Numbered from the stretch's first letter, positions 16,943-26,086 are shown. The stretch is 64,000 nucleotides of DNA from Bacteroidales bacterium (GCA_003141895.1 PLNT01000007.1:101783-165782), one strand, 5' to 3'. Notes: a model not told the origin generated them from the letters alone. Program-made: numbers and translations.

Positions 16943-18499
16943 ATGAAAATTAAGAAAATTTCAATCGCTTTACTCTTTTTGCTGATCATCCCGACATGGT
17001 TAATGTCGCAGAGTGAAAATGTCGACCTCTCAATGATTTATAAGATCAGACAGGAGGGATTTAAAAACTCAAATGTAGAGGATATTGCATTCTGGCTTAC
17101 CGATTTTGTAGGTCCTAGGCTTACAGCTTCAACAGGATTTAATCATGGTACCGAATGGGCAAAAAAGAAGATGGAAGAGTTCGGGCTACAGAATGTAAGA
17201 ATTGAAGCAGCAAAGGATTTTTCACAAGGCGGATGGGATAATATTAAAACATATGCAGCACTGACTGCTCCTTATTATGCAAACTTTGCCTGCAATCCGG
17301 TTGCATGGAGCGGAAGTACAAACGGTCTTATAAAAAGTGAAGTTATTTACCTCGATGTTAAAGCAGATTCTGATCTTAACAAGTTTAAAGGAAAACTAAC
17401 AGGGAAAATAATTCTGATGCCTTCCACAGCAACTTATGATGTCAGTTTTGATCCCCTTGCTAACCGTCTTACAGATGCACAACTAAAAGACCTTTCAATG
17501 GCTTTTTCAAGTACACCATCCAGAAGACCTCCTTTTGACCGTGTAGCCATGATGGCACAGAGGGCCCTGAGAATGAAAATTTCTGAATTCCTCAAAAACG
17601 AAGGTGCCGCCGTTATCCTGAATAGTTCAGGAACTTTCAATGTACCGAGATCAAATGGAGCTAATTATAAATCAGGTGACAAAGAACCCATTGCAGAACT
17701 TAATCTTCCGATTGAAGATCATGGCAGAATGGTCAGGCTGATCCAGCATAATGTTCCGGTTGAGATGGAAATTGAAATTCAGAATAAGTTCTTCGACAGT
17801 CCAACAGTTTATAATGTTATAGGAGAAATCCCCGGAACCGATAAACTTCTTAAAAATGAAGTGGTTCTGTTAGGCGCTCATATCGATTCATGGAACGGAG
17901 GTACTGGTGCTGCAGATAATGGATCAGGGGTTATTGTAATGCTTGAGGCCATGCGCATCCTTAAAAGTCTAGATGTTGCTCCACGACGTACAATCAGAAT
18001 TGCACTATGGGGCGGTGAAGAACAGGGTTTGTTTGGCTCATCAGGTTATGTAGATAAATATCTTGTAGATCCGGCAACCAAAGAACACAAACCAGACTAT
18101 GATAAATTTGCAGGCTATTTCAATATGGATAATGGTTCAGGCAAATATCGTGGAATTTATCTTCAGGAAAACGAACTTGTAAGACCGATTTTTGAAGAAT
18201 GGCTTAAACCATTTGAAGATCTGGGTTGCTCAACCATAACAATCAGAAATACCGGAGGCACTGATCATCTTTCATTTGACAGAGTAGGTTTGCCCGGATT
18301 CCAGTTTATCCAGGATGAGATTGAATATGACAGAGGTTATCATACCGTAATGGATACCTACGAAAGACTCGTTTTGTCAGACCTCAGGCAGAATGCTGTC
18401 ATTACCGCGTCATTTGTGTATAATGCATCCATGCGTAATGTGAAATTGCCCGGGAAACCTGTTATGAAACCGATGCCAAATCAGGGACAGAGATTCTGA
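16943..18499 (+). CDS. Secreted M28-family metallopeptidase (carboxypeptidase Q-like)
   Basis: Predicted exported dizinc peptidase of 518 residues with a signal peptide (LLFLLIIPTWLMSQS). An N-terminal region (WLTDFVGPRLTASTGF) and a PA-like insert (SEVIYLDVKADSDLNKFKG) precede the catalytic domain. Zinc-ligand motifs are LLGAHIDSWNGGTGAADNGS, LWGGEEQGLFGSSGYV, YFNMDNGSG and GYHTVMDTYERL. The arrangement resembles plasma glutamate carboxypeptidase (M28 family) more than the PDZ-bearing enzyme at 6.7 kb. It is likely to function in peptide scavenging. A GTAGGG palindrome follows the gene. Confidence 0.9.
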   Translation: MKIKKISIALLFLLIIPTWLMSQSENVDLSMIYKIRQEGFKNSNVEDIAFWLTDFVGPRLTASTGFNHGTEWAKKKMEEFGLQNVRIEAAKDFSQGGWDNIKTYAALTAPYYANFACNPVAWSGSTNGLIKSEVIYLDVKADSDLNKFKGKLTGKIILMPSTATYDVSFDPLANRLTDAQLKDLSMAFSSTPSRRPPFDRVAMMAQRALRMKISEFLKNEGAAVILNSSGTFNVPRSNGANYKSGDKEPIAELNLPIEDHGRMVRLIQHNVPVEMEIEIQNKFFDSPTVYNVIGEIPGTDKLLKNEVVLLGAHIDSWNGGTGAADNGSGVIVMLEAMRILKSLDVAPRRTIRIALWGGEEQGLFGSSGYVDKYLVDPATKEHKPDYDKFAGYFNMDNGSGKYRGIYLQENELVRPIFEEWLKPFEDLGCSTITIRNTGGTDHLSFDRVGLPGFQFIQDEIEYDRGYHTVMDTYERLVLSDLRQNAVITASFVYNASMRNVKLPGKPVMKPMPNQGQRF

Positions 18500-18533
18500 A
18501 AGAAATGTATTGAAACTAATAGGAATGAATTGT

Positions 18534-18561
18534 GTAGGGAATGGTCGCGACCATTCCCTAC
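18534..18561. repeat. 28-bp perfect palindrome (GTAGGG family)
   Basis: GTAGGGAATGGTCG is directly followed by its exact reverse complement. It lies 35 bp after the peptidase stop. No T-run follows, so it is not a typical intrinsic terminator. Related palindromes are at 32243-32270 and 61492-61515. Confidence 0.8.
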
Positions 18562-18691
18562 TGGTTATAAAAGGTTCCGGTTCAACATACAATTATTACA
18601 AATCCGCCACCCAATTATCCCATTCCGCAATTTTTATTTTTTAATTGTGCGTATTAAAGTGAATTTTACTTCATAATTAATAACGACTATT

Positions 18692-19558
18692 ATGAAAACC
18701 AGAAAATTCAACTATCACACAATGCGGCGGACAATATTAATGCTGATCATTGTTTCTATTTGCTCCATCTTTGCAAACGCACAGAAGAAAAACAAGATTG
18801 ATTACCTTTCTTTAAGGAAACTACCAGCCCTTACTCTTGAAGAAAAAACTCCCTACAGCTATGAAATGATAGCTGATTACTATAATCATGATATTTTAGG
18901 AAATTTTCTTGGCAAAATGCAGGTCAAAGGAACATATACTCGAGGATTGGAAAATGGAAAGGTAAGCTGGAAGGATGTTACAATTGCCCAGGCTTCAGGC
19001 CTGGACCAGTCTTATCCTGCGGGCGCAAAACAGACATACATGGAAAATTTTACTTATGATCCAAAAGATAACCTTATTGCGACGGATATCTTTAAGACTT
19101 TCCCTGCAGCTACTGGTGTATTTGCAAAAAACCTGGTCTGGGATGTTGTTAGTTTTGAGGTATTCGGATGGGTATACTACGATTCATTACAGCTAAATAT
19201 CCCTTTTACAGCCAGGAAAATGAACGGAAAAATGAATCTGCCCGAACTGGGCAGCTTTGAAAATAAAGATATCAAACTTACCTGGACAGGCATTTCAACG
19301 ATGAATAACAAAATTTGTGCTGTTATCGAATTCCTTGCAATGGATAATCCTCTTGATTTTAAAACCGATTTCATGCAGATGAAGGGTAGAAGCCATTACT
19401 GGGGGACTCTCTGGCTTTCATTGTCTGACAAACAGATTGAATATGGCATCCTTCATGAAGATGTAAATATGGAAATGAAACTACCAGGTCAGGAAAAAAA
19501 TCAACTTTTGAATACAACCAGAAAGATTGAATTCAAAAAAATTAAGAAACAAAATTAA
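18692..19558 (+). CDS. Exported protein of unknown function
   Basis: This 288-residue protein has a signal peptide (MLIIVSICSIFANAQKK). The mature part is rich in predicted beta strands and aromatic residues (YSYEMIADYYNHDILGNFLG, FEVFGWVYYDSLQLNIPF, GRSHYWGTLWLSLSDKQIEY). No catalytic motif or named domain is recognisable. The ATG at 18722 (MRRTILM) is an equally plausible start and gives a more compact signal peptide. It follows the M28 peptidase by 193 bp on the same strand and ends in a repeat-filled gap. A periplasmic or outer-membrane-associated location is likely. Confidence 0.7.
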   Translation: MKTRKFNYHTMRRTILMLIIVSICSIFANAQKKNKIDYLSLRKLPALTLEEKTPYSYEMIADYYNHDILGNFLGKMQVKGTYTRGLENGKVSWKDVTIAQASGLDQSYPAGAKQTYMENFTYDPKDNLIATDIFKTFPAATGVFAKNLVWDVVSFEVFGWVYYDSLQLNIPFTARKMNGKMNLPELGSFENKDIKLTWTGISTMNNKICAVIEFLAMDNPLDFKTDFMQMKGRSHYWGTLWLSLSDKQIEYGILHEDVNMEMKLPGQEKNQLLNTTRKIEFKKIKKQN

Positions 19559-19600
19559 CCAACACCCCCTCCCGCTTCGCGGGGTCCCCCAAAAGGGTGA
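19559..19600. repeat. GC-rich intergenic repeat
   Basis: CACCCCCTCCCGCTTCGCGG is followed by GGTCCCCCAAAAGGGTGAC. It belongs to the dispersed GC-rich family and lies immediately after the preceding stop codon. Confidence 0.65.
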
Positions 19601-19651
19601 CTAATTCAGTATCATTAATGGATCTAAATAAAATAATTAGAATTTACCCCC

Positions 19652-19751
19652 CTTTAGGGGCTAATCTTACATCACATTTATTTTATTATATTCCGGCAAT
19701 AAGAAGGAGATTGACTTAAATAAAGATGTGATGTAAGATTAGCTTTAGGGG
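19652..19751. mobile_element. 82-bp MITE-like element with 9-bp target duplication
   Basis: The element spans 19661-19742. Its ends are the inverted repeat CTAATCTTACATCACA and the exact reverse complement TGTGATGTAAGATTAG. It is flanked on both sides by the 9-bp direct repeat CTTTAGGGG (19652-19660 and 19743-19751). Removing the element and one flank restores an ordinary GC-rich intergenic repeat (TTTACCCCCCTTTAGGGGGG). This is the hallmark of a short non-autonomous transposable element. It has no coding capacity, and the transposase is not in the window. Confidence 0.75.
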
Positions 19752-19769
19752 GGGCAGGGGGGCAAAAAA

Positions 19770-21905
19770 TCAGGTATTCCCTATGTCTTTCATCGACAAT
19801 TGAATCCTCCTTCTTTCGATATCAACCGCAATAACCTTCACCTGCAAATGCTGATGCAGCTTCACCATAGTTGACGGGTCTGTAATGTAATTTTTGCTCA
19901 TATTTGAAATATGTACCAACCCGTCCTGCTTTATTCCGATATCCACAAACGCCCCGAATTTTGTAATATTTGTTACAATTCCCGGGACAACCATTCCCTC
20001 CTTAACATCTTCTATTGAGTGTATATCGGCAAAACTGAAAACCTGGATCTTAGACCTCGGATCACGGCCTGGTTTGGCAAGCTCATCTATAATATCTTTC
20101 AAGGTAGGTAAACCGGTTGACGGACTTACATATTTCTCAAGCTTGATCTCTTTTCGTTTGCTGTCATTTGTGATCAGCTCTTTTACATCTACTCCAAGGT
20201 CCTTTGACATTTTTTCAACAACGTGGTAACTCTCAGGATGTACAGCGCTTGAATCAAGAGGATTATCTGCATTACGGATCCTCAGGAATCCTGCACTCTG
20301 TTCAAAAGCCTTTTCTCCCATCCTCTTTACCTTTAAAAGCTCCTTACGTGCACTGAATGGTCCATTCTCGGCCCTGTAATCAACAATATTCTGGGCCAAT
20401 TGCGGACCGAGACCTGAAACATAAGTCAGCAGGTGCTTGCTTGCTGTGTTCACCTCGACTCCAACTGCATTCACACAACTCATTACAACATCATCAAGCG
20501 ATTTCTGCAATTTTTGCTGATCCACATCATGCTGATACTGACCAACTCCTATTGATTTGGGATCAATTTTTACAAGCTCGGCAAGCGGATCCATAAGTCT
20601 TCTCCCGATGGATATTGCACCCCGTACAGTTACATCATAATCAGGAAATTCATCACGGGCTGTCTTGGATGCAGAATAGATTGAAGCTCCTGCTTCACTT
20701 ACTACAAAGACCTGGATATCAGCATCAAACTTGATCCATTTTATAAAATCTTCTGTCTCGCGACTGGCAGTTCCGTTACCAATTGCAATAGCTTCAATCT
20801 TATACGCATTCACCAGAGACAAAATCTTCTTAATCGACATGGCAGTCTCATTCTGAGGTGGATGTGGATAGATAGTCTCATTATGAATGAAATTGCCCTG
20901 CCTGTCGAGACAAACTACTTTACACCCTGTTCTGAAACCGGGATCAATAGCAAGAACATTTTTCTCACCAAGTGGTGATCCGAGAAGCAGCTGACGAAGA
21001 TTATCTGCAAAAACATTTATTGCTTCAATGTCCGCCTTTTCCTTTGAAATATTCCTGAACTCAGTCTCCATTGAAGCTGAAAGCAATCGTTTCCAGCTAT
21101 CTTTGACTGCATCAGTAACAATATCAGAAGAAGCGTTCCTTCCCTTTATAAAAATCGATTTCAGCATGTCGAGTGCATGTGTTTCATCCGGTTCCACAGA
21201 CAGCCGTAAAAATCCTTCATCCTCACCTCTTCGCATTGCCATAAGCCGGTGTGAAGGACATTTTCTGAGCGGCTCAGACCAATCGTAATAATCACTGTAT
21301 TTTATTCCTTCTGATTCTTTTCCCTTAACGACTTTCGAGTAGATAACAGCTTCCTTATCAAATAAATATCTCAGTTGTTTCCTTACTTTTTCATCCTCAT
21401 TAATCCATTCGGCTATAATATCCGATGCACCTGAAATAGCATCTTCAACATTTTCAACATCATCATTTAGAAATGCCTCGGCTTTTAATGATGGATCATT
21501 CTCTTTCTGCTCCATTATAAGAATTGCCAATGGCTCAAGCCCTTTTTCCTTTGCAATAGTTGCACGTGTGCGTCTCTTAGGTCTGTATGGCAGATAAATA
21601 TCTTCAAGTTCCGACATTGTAACTGATGCATCAATTCTCTGCCTGAGCTCAGGTGTCATTTTTTCCTGTTCTTCGATAGATTTTATAACAGCTTCTTTTC
21701 TTGCATCAAGTTCTTTCAGACGCTCATATTCTTCTTTAATATGCATCAGTTGAACCTCATCGAGACTTCCGGTCATCTCTTTCCGGTACCTGCTGATAAA
21801 AGGAATTGTTGCTCCGCCATCCATCAGTCTGATTGTATTCTCAACCTGCCATTCATGAAGTCCGAGTTTTTTAGCAACGAGTAAGATGTTCCTGTTTGTG
21901 TTCAT
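19770..21905 (-). CDS. tex: Tex-family RNA-binding transcription accessory protein
   Basis: Conserved nucleic-acid-binding protein of 711 residues; Tex/Spt6-like proteins influence transcription and RNA turnover. Order: N-terminal helical region (NTIRLMDGGATIPFISRYRK), YqgF-like RNase H fold (LAIDPGFRTGCKVVCLDRQG), helix-hairpin-helix segment (YVSGLGPQLAQNIVDYRAEN), and a C-terminal S1 domain (GMVVPGIVTNITKFGAFVDI). The ATG at 21905 is preferred over a TTG at 21920 that would overlap the upstream methyltransferase gene. It follows that gene closely on the same strand and is likely the last gene of a four-gene run from 24.3 kb. Confidence 0.95.
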   Translation of the reverse strand: MNTNRNILLVAKKLGLHEWQVENTIRLMDGGATIPFISRYRKEMTGSLDEVQLMHIKEEYERLKELDARKEAVIKSIEEQEKMTPELRQRIDASVTMSELEDIYLPYRPKRRTRATIAKEKGLEPLAILIMEQKENDPSLKAEAFLNDDVENVEDAISGASDIIAEWINEDEKVRKQLRYLFDKEAVIYSKVVKGKESEGIKYSDYYDWSEPLRKCPSHRLMAMRRGEDEGFLRLSVEPDETHALDMLKSIFIKGRNASSDIVTDAVKDSWKRLLSASMETEFRNISKEKADIEAINVFADNLRQLLLGSPLGEKNVLAIDPGFRTGCKVVCLDRQGNFIHNETIYPHPPQNETAMSIKKILSLVNAYKIEAIAIGNGTASRETEDFIKWIKFDADIQVFVVSEAGASIYSASKTARDEFPDYDVTVRGAISIGRRLMDPLAELVKIDPKSIGVGQYQHDVDQQKLQKSLDDVVMSCVNAVGVEVNTASKHLLTYVSGLGPQLAQNIVDYRAENGPFSARKELLKVKRMGEKAFEQSAGFLRIRNADNPLDSSAVHPESYHVVEKMSKDLGVDVKELITNDSKRKEIKLEKYVSPSTGLPTLKDIIDELAKPGRDPRSKIQVFSFADIHSIEDVKEGMVVPGIVTNITKFGAFVDIGIKQDGLVHISNMSKNYITDPSTMVKLHQHLQVKVIAVDIERRRIQLSMKDIGNT

Positions 21906-21912
21906 AAGCGTA

Positions 21913-23097
21913 TTATTCAACGTAAATAACCAGACCTTTAAGATACTCGCTTTCAGGATGATAAATATTCACTGGATGATCAGCAGGTTGACTCATCTGA
22001 TGCAAAATCCTTACTGATCTGCCGGTATTGGCAGCTGCAGCAAATACTGATTTTCTGAAATTCTCCCTTGTAACGACCTGCGAGCATGAGAAAGTGAAAA
22101 TAATTCCACCTGGTCTGATCTGTTCAATTGCTTTAATATTCAGTCTTTTATATCCCTGAAGGGCGTTTGCTAGAACATCGTTATGTTTTGCAAATGCGGG
22201 AGGATCGAGAATTATCAGGTCATACTGATCTTTAATATGATTCATATATTCGAATGCATCAAGCTGGAATGCCTCATGCCGCTTATCCTCTCCATAATTG
22301 AGTCTTACGTTTTCATTTGCCAATTCAATAGCCGGAAATGAGCTGTCGACCGTATGAACGAGATTTGCATTTTTCATTGCATACACAGAAAATCCTCCTG
22401 TATAGCCAAACATATTCAGTACTGTTTTACCCTCGGTATATTTCTCGAGAAGTTTCCTGTTCTCTCTCTGATCTATAAAAAATCCGGTCTTCTGACCAGT
22501 TGTCCAATCGATTTTAAATTTATAACCGTTTTCAGTCACAATAACGGGCCCTGAATTTCCGACAAGAAACTCATTTGTTGCCTTTATGGACGCCATATGC
22601 GGAATTGTACCCTCACTCTTATCGTAAACAGCGGTAATACGATTATCAAGAAGCTCTGCCAGTATTGATGCAATTTCCTGCCTTATCCGGTAGAAACCAA
22701 TAGAATGCATCTGCATAACAGCTACACCATTGTAAAAATCAACAATAAGACCCGGCAATCCGTCTCCCTCCCCATGGATAAGACGGAATACGTTTATCTG
22801 GGGGTTGTCGATTATGCCGACAGCTCTTCTGTAATTTATTGCCTGTTTAATCTTTTCCCTGAAAAAGTCAATATCCGGAGTTTCCTGTTTAAACGATAGG
22901 ACCCTCACAGCAATAGAACTTGGCTGATAATGTCCTACGGCAAGGAACTCATTTTTATTGTCATACACATCAACCAGGTCGCCTTCTACCGGCTCTCCAT
23001 AGGTTTTTTTTATCGCTCCGGAAAACACCCACGGATGGAACCGGCGAAGAGATTGTTCCTTACCGGATTTAAGGACTATTTTTACTCGTTCCTGCAT
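21913..23097 (-). CDS. Class I SAM-dependent rRNA methyltransferase (RlmI-like)
   Basis: Predicted 23S rRNA cytosine-C5 methyltransferase of the RlmI/YccW type, 394 residues. An N-terminal PUA domain (EQSLRRFHPWVFSGAIKKTY) precedes the Rossmann methyltransferase domain with SAM motif VLNMFGYTGGFSVYA, DLIILDPPAFAKH and a Cys in FTFSCSQVVTRENF. The length agrees with RlmI. The start is 20 bp downstream of the 3'-5' exonuclease stop, and Tex follows within 7 bp, so the genes are very likely co-transcribed. Substrate position is inferred from the family only. Confidence 0.9.
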   Translation of the reverse strand: MQERVKIVLKSGKEQSLRRFHPWVFSGAIKKTYGEPVEGDLVDVYDNKNEFLAVGHYQPSSIAVRVLSFKQETPDIDFFREKIKQAINYRRAVGIIDNPQINVFRLIHGEGDGLPGLIVDFYNGVAVMQMHSIGFYRIRQEIASILAELLDNRITAVYDKSEGTIPHMASIKATNEFLVGNSGPVIVTENGYKFKIDWTTGQKTGFFIDQRENRKLLEKYTEGKTVLNMFGYTGGFSVYAMKNANLVHTVDSSFPAIELANENVRLNYGEDKRHEAFQLDAFEYMNHIKDQYDLIILDPPAFAKHNDVLANALQGYKRLNIKAIEQIRPGGIIFTFSCSQVVTRENFRKSVFAAAANTGRSVRILHQMSQPADHPVNIYHPESEYLKGLVIYVE

Positions 23098-23117
23098 TTC
23101 TTATTTTTGGGCTCTTA

Positions 23118-23717
23118 TCATTTGGTTTTCACTTCAGTCCCATTTCTCAGTTTCCTGTAAATCTGATAACATACCCAGGCATCAGTAGCGGCATAGATCA
23201 TCTGCGCCTCACTAAGCTTTTCCGCCTCCCAGTCTGTTACCTGTTGCCTCTTTGAAATCCTGAATCCAAGGACAATTGCAGAAAGCTTCTTCAATCCCGC
23301 GCTTTGGATCCCGAAATCTTTTACCACATTCTGCAGATCAACAAAACCTTCAGGATTAAACTTCTTCACATTCTTTAGAAATTTAATATCATCATGCACT
23401 GCAACTCCCGCTTTTAACACCCTTGGATCTGAAAGTAATGCAGCCAATTCATCGGGAATACCGATTTTGTTGATCCTTATCAGACAGGCCAGAAATTCTG
23501 TTGAAAGCTGTATAAGTGAAACAGTGTTCCTTTTGCCTTTTTTGAAAGTAGGTCGGGTCTCGGTATCGAAACCCAGAAGGTCAGATCCCATGAGTCTTGG
23601 AAAGACCTCATAAAATGTTTTAAGGTTATCTATTAAAACTATTTCACCTTTAAACCACGACACCTCATGTCCCGCCAGTTCCTCGACTGTTAAGTTCTCC
23701 TTATAAATATTATTCAT
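23118..23717 (-). CDS. 3'-5' exonuclease domain protein (RNase D-like fold)
   Basis: Stand-alone DEDD-type exonuclease domain of 199 residues. It shows Exo I (LLGFDTETRPTFKKG with DxE), Exo II (AGVAVHDDIKFLKN) and Exo III (QMIYAATDAWVCYQIY, YxxxD), the DEDDy set of RNase D and WRN-type nucleases. There is no HRDC domain, so it is shorter than E. coli RNase D. Its start overlaps the DUF5063 gene by eight bases, and the rRNA methyltransferase starts 20 bp downstream, which suggests an RNA rather than DNA substrate. That inference is from context. Confidence 0.9.
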   Translation of the reverse strand: MNNIYKENLTVEELAGHEVSWFKGEIVLIDNLKTFYEVFPRLMGSDLLGFDTETRPTFKKGKRNTVSLIQLSTEFLACLIRINKIGIPDELAALLSDPRVLKAGVAVHDDIKFLKNVKKFNPEGFVDLQNVVKDFGIQSAGLKKLSAIVLGFRISKRQQVTDWEAEKLSEAQMIYAATDAWVCYQIYRKLRNGTEVKTK

Positions 23718-24333
23718 CTCCTCTTAAATCCTTTTGTCGTCTGGTAATGAACCAGTCAGACGTGTTTCTGTTTTCATCAATCTCTTCAGCATCCTGTTTT
23801 TCAACCTTACCGATCTCTTCTCCGGAATAAATGAACTTATGAATTGCTCTCATAGAATTTACCAGTTTCTGTCCCCAGAAATTTTCAAAATTCATTCGGC
23901 ATTCCCAAACCGCATCGTTCATCACTTCATCAGTACCTGTCTGGTAGAGAAGAAGAAAGTCTTTTAGGTCCTGGTAAATATCAGCCATGTTTTCTGAAAG
24001 TGAAGATACTACCGGTCCTTCTGCATCATTTATTTTTTCATCGAATACCTCGAGGTAATCGTTTGCTGTTCCGAATTTTTCAGTAAGTGCATTATTAATG
24101 ATGGTCCAGGCTGCTTCTGTTACAAATTTCTCATTGCCATCTTCAAAGAATGGTTCAAGCTTTGGCAAAAGGGAAGCTTTCAGGTACATGAGAGGCAGTA
24201 TACGCTGTAGAATTTTTAGTAATTCATCCCCTTTAAGTTCCGAAGCATGTTCCGCGTATTTGCAGAATTCATTTGCAACAGCAACAAATTCGACAACATT
24301 CCTTGAATATACCGGATCCTGATTAGTATCCAT
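23710..24333 (-). CDS. DUF5063 family protein
   Basis: All-helical cytoplasmic protein of 207 residues matching the DUF5063 pattern as I recall it: an N-terminal NVVEFVAVANEFCKYAEHA, then LLKILQRILPLMYLKASLLP, a middle DIYQDLKDFLLLYQTG, and ECRMNFENFWGQKLVNSMRA near the end. The frame is open upstream to 24426, but the extra residues do not resemble the family, and ATG 24333 (MDTNQDP) is preferred. It overlaps the exonuclease gene by eight bases and heads the methyltransferase-Tex run. Function unknown; conserved linkage suggests an RNA-related role. Confidence 0.85.
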   Translation of the reverse strand: MDTNQDPVYSRNVVEFVAVANEFCKYAEHASELKGDELLKILQRILPLMYLKASLLPKLEPFFEDGNEKFVTEAAWTIINNALTEKFGTANDYLEVFDEKINDAEGPVVSSLSENMADIYQDLKDFLLLYQTGTDEVMNDAVWECRMNFENFWGQKLVNSMRAIHKFIYSGEEIGKVEKQDAEEIDENRNTSDWFITRRQKDLRGDE

Positions 24334-24631
24334 ACCATTATTAGTTTTCCAAAGCCCAAAAGTAATAAAAAAAGGCGTAAAGAATGTACTATGTATTATA
24401 GAGCATGGATCAAACAAGAACGCCACAACCGGATAAAGGAATTCAAAAATTAGCCGATATTAAATCTATTGATTTTAAAAAAAGTTTGGATTAATAAGAA
24501 AATAAACTTTTATCAAAAAATAATCAGCAAAATAAGAATACTCTTTCAGGAATATTTGTTAACCAGTATTGATTGACTCATAAAATTAGGTAAACAAGCT
24601 ATATATTTGTCCATTAAATAATCTTCATCAG
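24334..24631. other. Divergent intergenic region
   Basis: This 298-bp AT-rich gap separates the minus-strand DUF5063 gene from a plus-strand membrane protein. Apart from one promoter-like box at 24602 I see no gene, strong hairpin or dispersed repeat in it. Confidence 0.6.
24602..24609 (+). promoter_or_regulatory. Candidate -7 promoter element
   Basis: TATATTTG, in the same TATATATTTG context as at 16901, lies 23 bp upstream of the ATG at 24632. It fits the Bacteroidota TAnnTTTG box. A TTG occurs further upstream but at too long a spacing, so support rests on the -7 box alone. Confidence 0.35.
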
Positions 24632-25321
24632 ATGATTACGACTAAAGGACAAATAATTGAAATCAACGACAAAACAGAGTGGTTACTTTTTCACCGGCTT
24701 TCAAAGAAGATTAATCCAGTTGATTTTTTAACTCTTACAGACAGTATAATACAATTGCCAAATTTCCTGTTTACAGTATCCTTTTTAATACTGATTTTCC
24801 TGAAAGTTGATTTACAGATAAAGTTTATAGTACTAGCCAGCCTTTATTTTTGCGGACAAATAATAATCAATCTCCGGTTAGGTGTGGTCTTTATTAAACT
24901 TCTGAATGTGCCTTTGTTGGTTTTCCAGAAATTTAGTTTCATTATAATGCCCGGAACAATTGTGGCAGCCTTTTTCTTTCTCGGCTGGTGGACACTTATG
25001 GTGATACCATCGTACATACTTGCGGCTTTTTTGTCAATAATGATTCTGACCACAAATGAGAAGAGGTATTACCGTCAACACTGGAATAAAGAGATCGGAA
25101 ATTATCAGATCTTTAAAAACAATTCATTTCTTCTCGCATATAAATATTATGCAACATCAAATAATTTGCCTGTCAGCACCTCACCGACAGAGGAAGAAAT
25201 TAAGAACGAGGACTGGTTGAAACCATATATATTTATGCGTGTCCACTGGAACGAGATTGAGGACCACTTTAACAAAAAAGCCAGACTCTACTGGCGAATG
25301 TACTTGCACCTGGATAAATAA
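24632..25321 (+). CDS. Hypothetical membrane protein
   Basis: This 229-residue protein has about four hydrophobic segments between residues 47 and 140 (LPNFLFTVSFLILIFL, FIVLASLYFCGQIII, FIIMPGTIVAAFFFLG, IPSYILAAFLSIMIL). They are followed by a charged, Trp-rich cytoplasmic tail of about 85 residues (KRYYRQHWNKEIGNYQIF, EEEIKNEDWLKPYIF). No known domain is recognised. It is preceded by a promoter-like TATATATTTG and followed by an NAD(P)-binding protein gene 68 bp downstream. Confidence 0.65.
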   Translation: MITTKGQIIEINDKTEWLLFHRLSKKINPVDFLTLTDSIIQLPNFLFTVSFLILIFLKVDLQIKFIVLASLYFCGQIIINLRLGVVFIKLLNVPLLVFQKFSFIIMPGTIVAAFFFLGWWTLMVIPSYILAAFLSIMILTTNEKRYYRQHWNKEIGNYQIFKNNSFLLAYKYYATSNNLPVSTSPTEEEIKNEDWLKPYIFMRVHWNEIEDHFNKKARLYWRMYLHLDK

Positions 25322-25389
25322 CCATTCCGGATTAAAACTTGCGAAACCAAGATTTTAGTCCGGTTTCATTAAATAAATCTCTCTATAAT

Positions 25390-26043
25390 ATGAAAAAAGC
25401 TATTCTCTTTGGATCAAGCGGCTTTGTTGGCTCTTATCTTCTTGATGAATTGTTGAATAATAATGATTATGAACAGGTAATAGTTGTTGTAAGGAAAAAC
25501 CTGATTATCAATCACCCAAAGCTCAAAACGCTGATAGGTGACTATAATTCCTTGCCTGAAATGAAAGATGCAGTAATAGCAGATGATGTTTTCATCACTC
25601 TTGGAACCACAAAAAAAAATACTCCTGATCAGGTTGAATATTATCATGTCGATCACGATTACCCGGTTTTAGCTTCAAAAATTGCCAGGGAGAATGGAGC
25701 AAAATCTGTTTTCCTTCTTACAGCAGTTGGGGCAAATGTGAATTCTGGTATTTTTTATGTAAAAACTAAGGGTGAAACCGAGAGGGATATTATTTCACTC
25801 GATTTTGAACATACTCACATATTCCGTCCATCGATGCTAATGGGAAGTCGTAAGGAAAACCGCCCGATGGAAAAAGTTTTTATTAATATATGGTCTGTAA
25901 TAAATCCGCTCTTTATTGGAAAACTGAGCAAAAATAAAGGGATAAACGGGAAAGATGTTGCCAGGGCAATGAATAATTCAGCGAAAAATCAAACTGAAAA
26001 AGTAAAGATTTATCATTGGAGAGAGATGAATGATCTGTTATAA
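25390..26043 (+). CDS. NAD(P)-binding Rossmann-fold oxidoreductase (HTATIP2-like)
   Basis: Atypical short-chain dehydrogenase of 217 residues. The N-terminus, KKAILFGSSGFVGSYLLDEL, is a GxxGxxG dinucleotide-binding motif. DVFITLGTTKKNTPDQ and FLLTAVGANVNSGIFYVKTK carry the Ser/Tyr-Lys region expected in the extended or atypical SDR group; IFRPSMLMGSRKENRP follows. The frame is open back to 25339, but ATG 25390 begins directly at the Rossmann strand. The substrate is unknown; relatives are annotated as NAD-dependent epimerases or HTATIP2-like redox regulators. Confidence 0.82.
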   Translation: MKKAILFGSSGFVGSYLLDELLNNNDYEQVIVVVRKNLIINHPKLKTLIGDYNSLPEMKDAVIADDVFITLGTTKKNTPDQVEYYHVDHDYPVLASKIARENGAKSVFLLTAVGANVNSGIFYVKTKGETERDIISLDFEHTHIFRPSMLMGSRKENRPMEKVFINIWSVINPLFIGKLSKNKGINGKDVARAMNNSAKNQTEKVKIYHWREMNDLL

Positions 26044-26063
26044 AAACACACGAAACATCCATC

Positions 26064-26077
26064 GATAAACCATAAAC
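26064..26077. repeat. Two heptamers upstream of the serine hydrolase gene
   Basis: GATAAAC is directly followed by CATAAAC, 10-23 bp before the ATG at 26087. A five-copy array of the same heptamer precedes the next gene at 27713. Confidence 0.5.
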
Positions 26078-26086
26078 ATTTATACT

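Noticed and set aside
18534-18561. Intrinsic terminator after the second M28 peptidase
   Set aside because: The palindrome is perfect, but no T-run follows in either direction, so it is listed as a repeat only.
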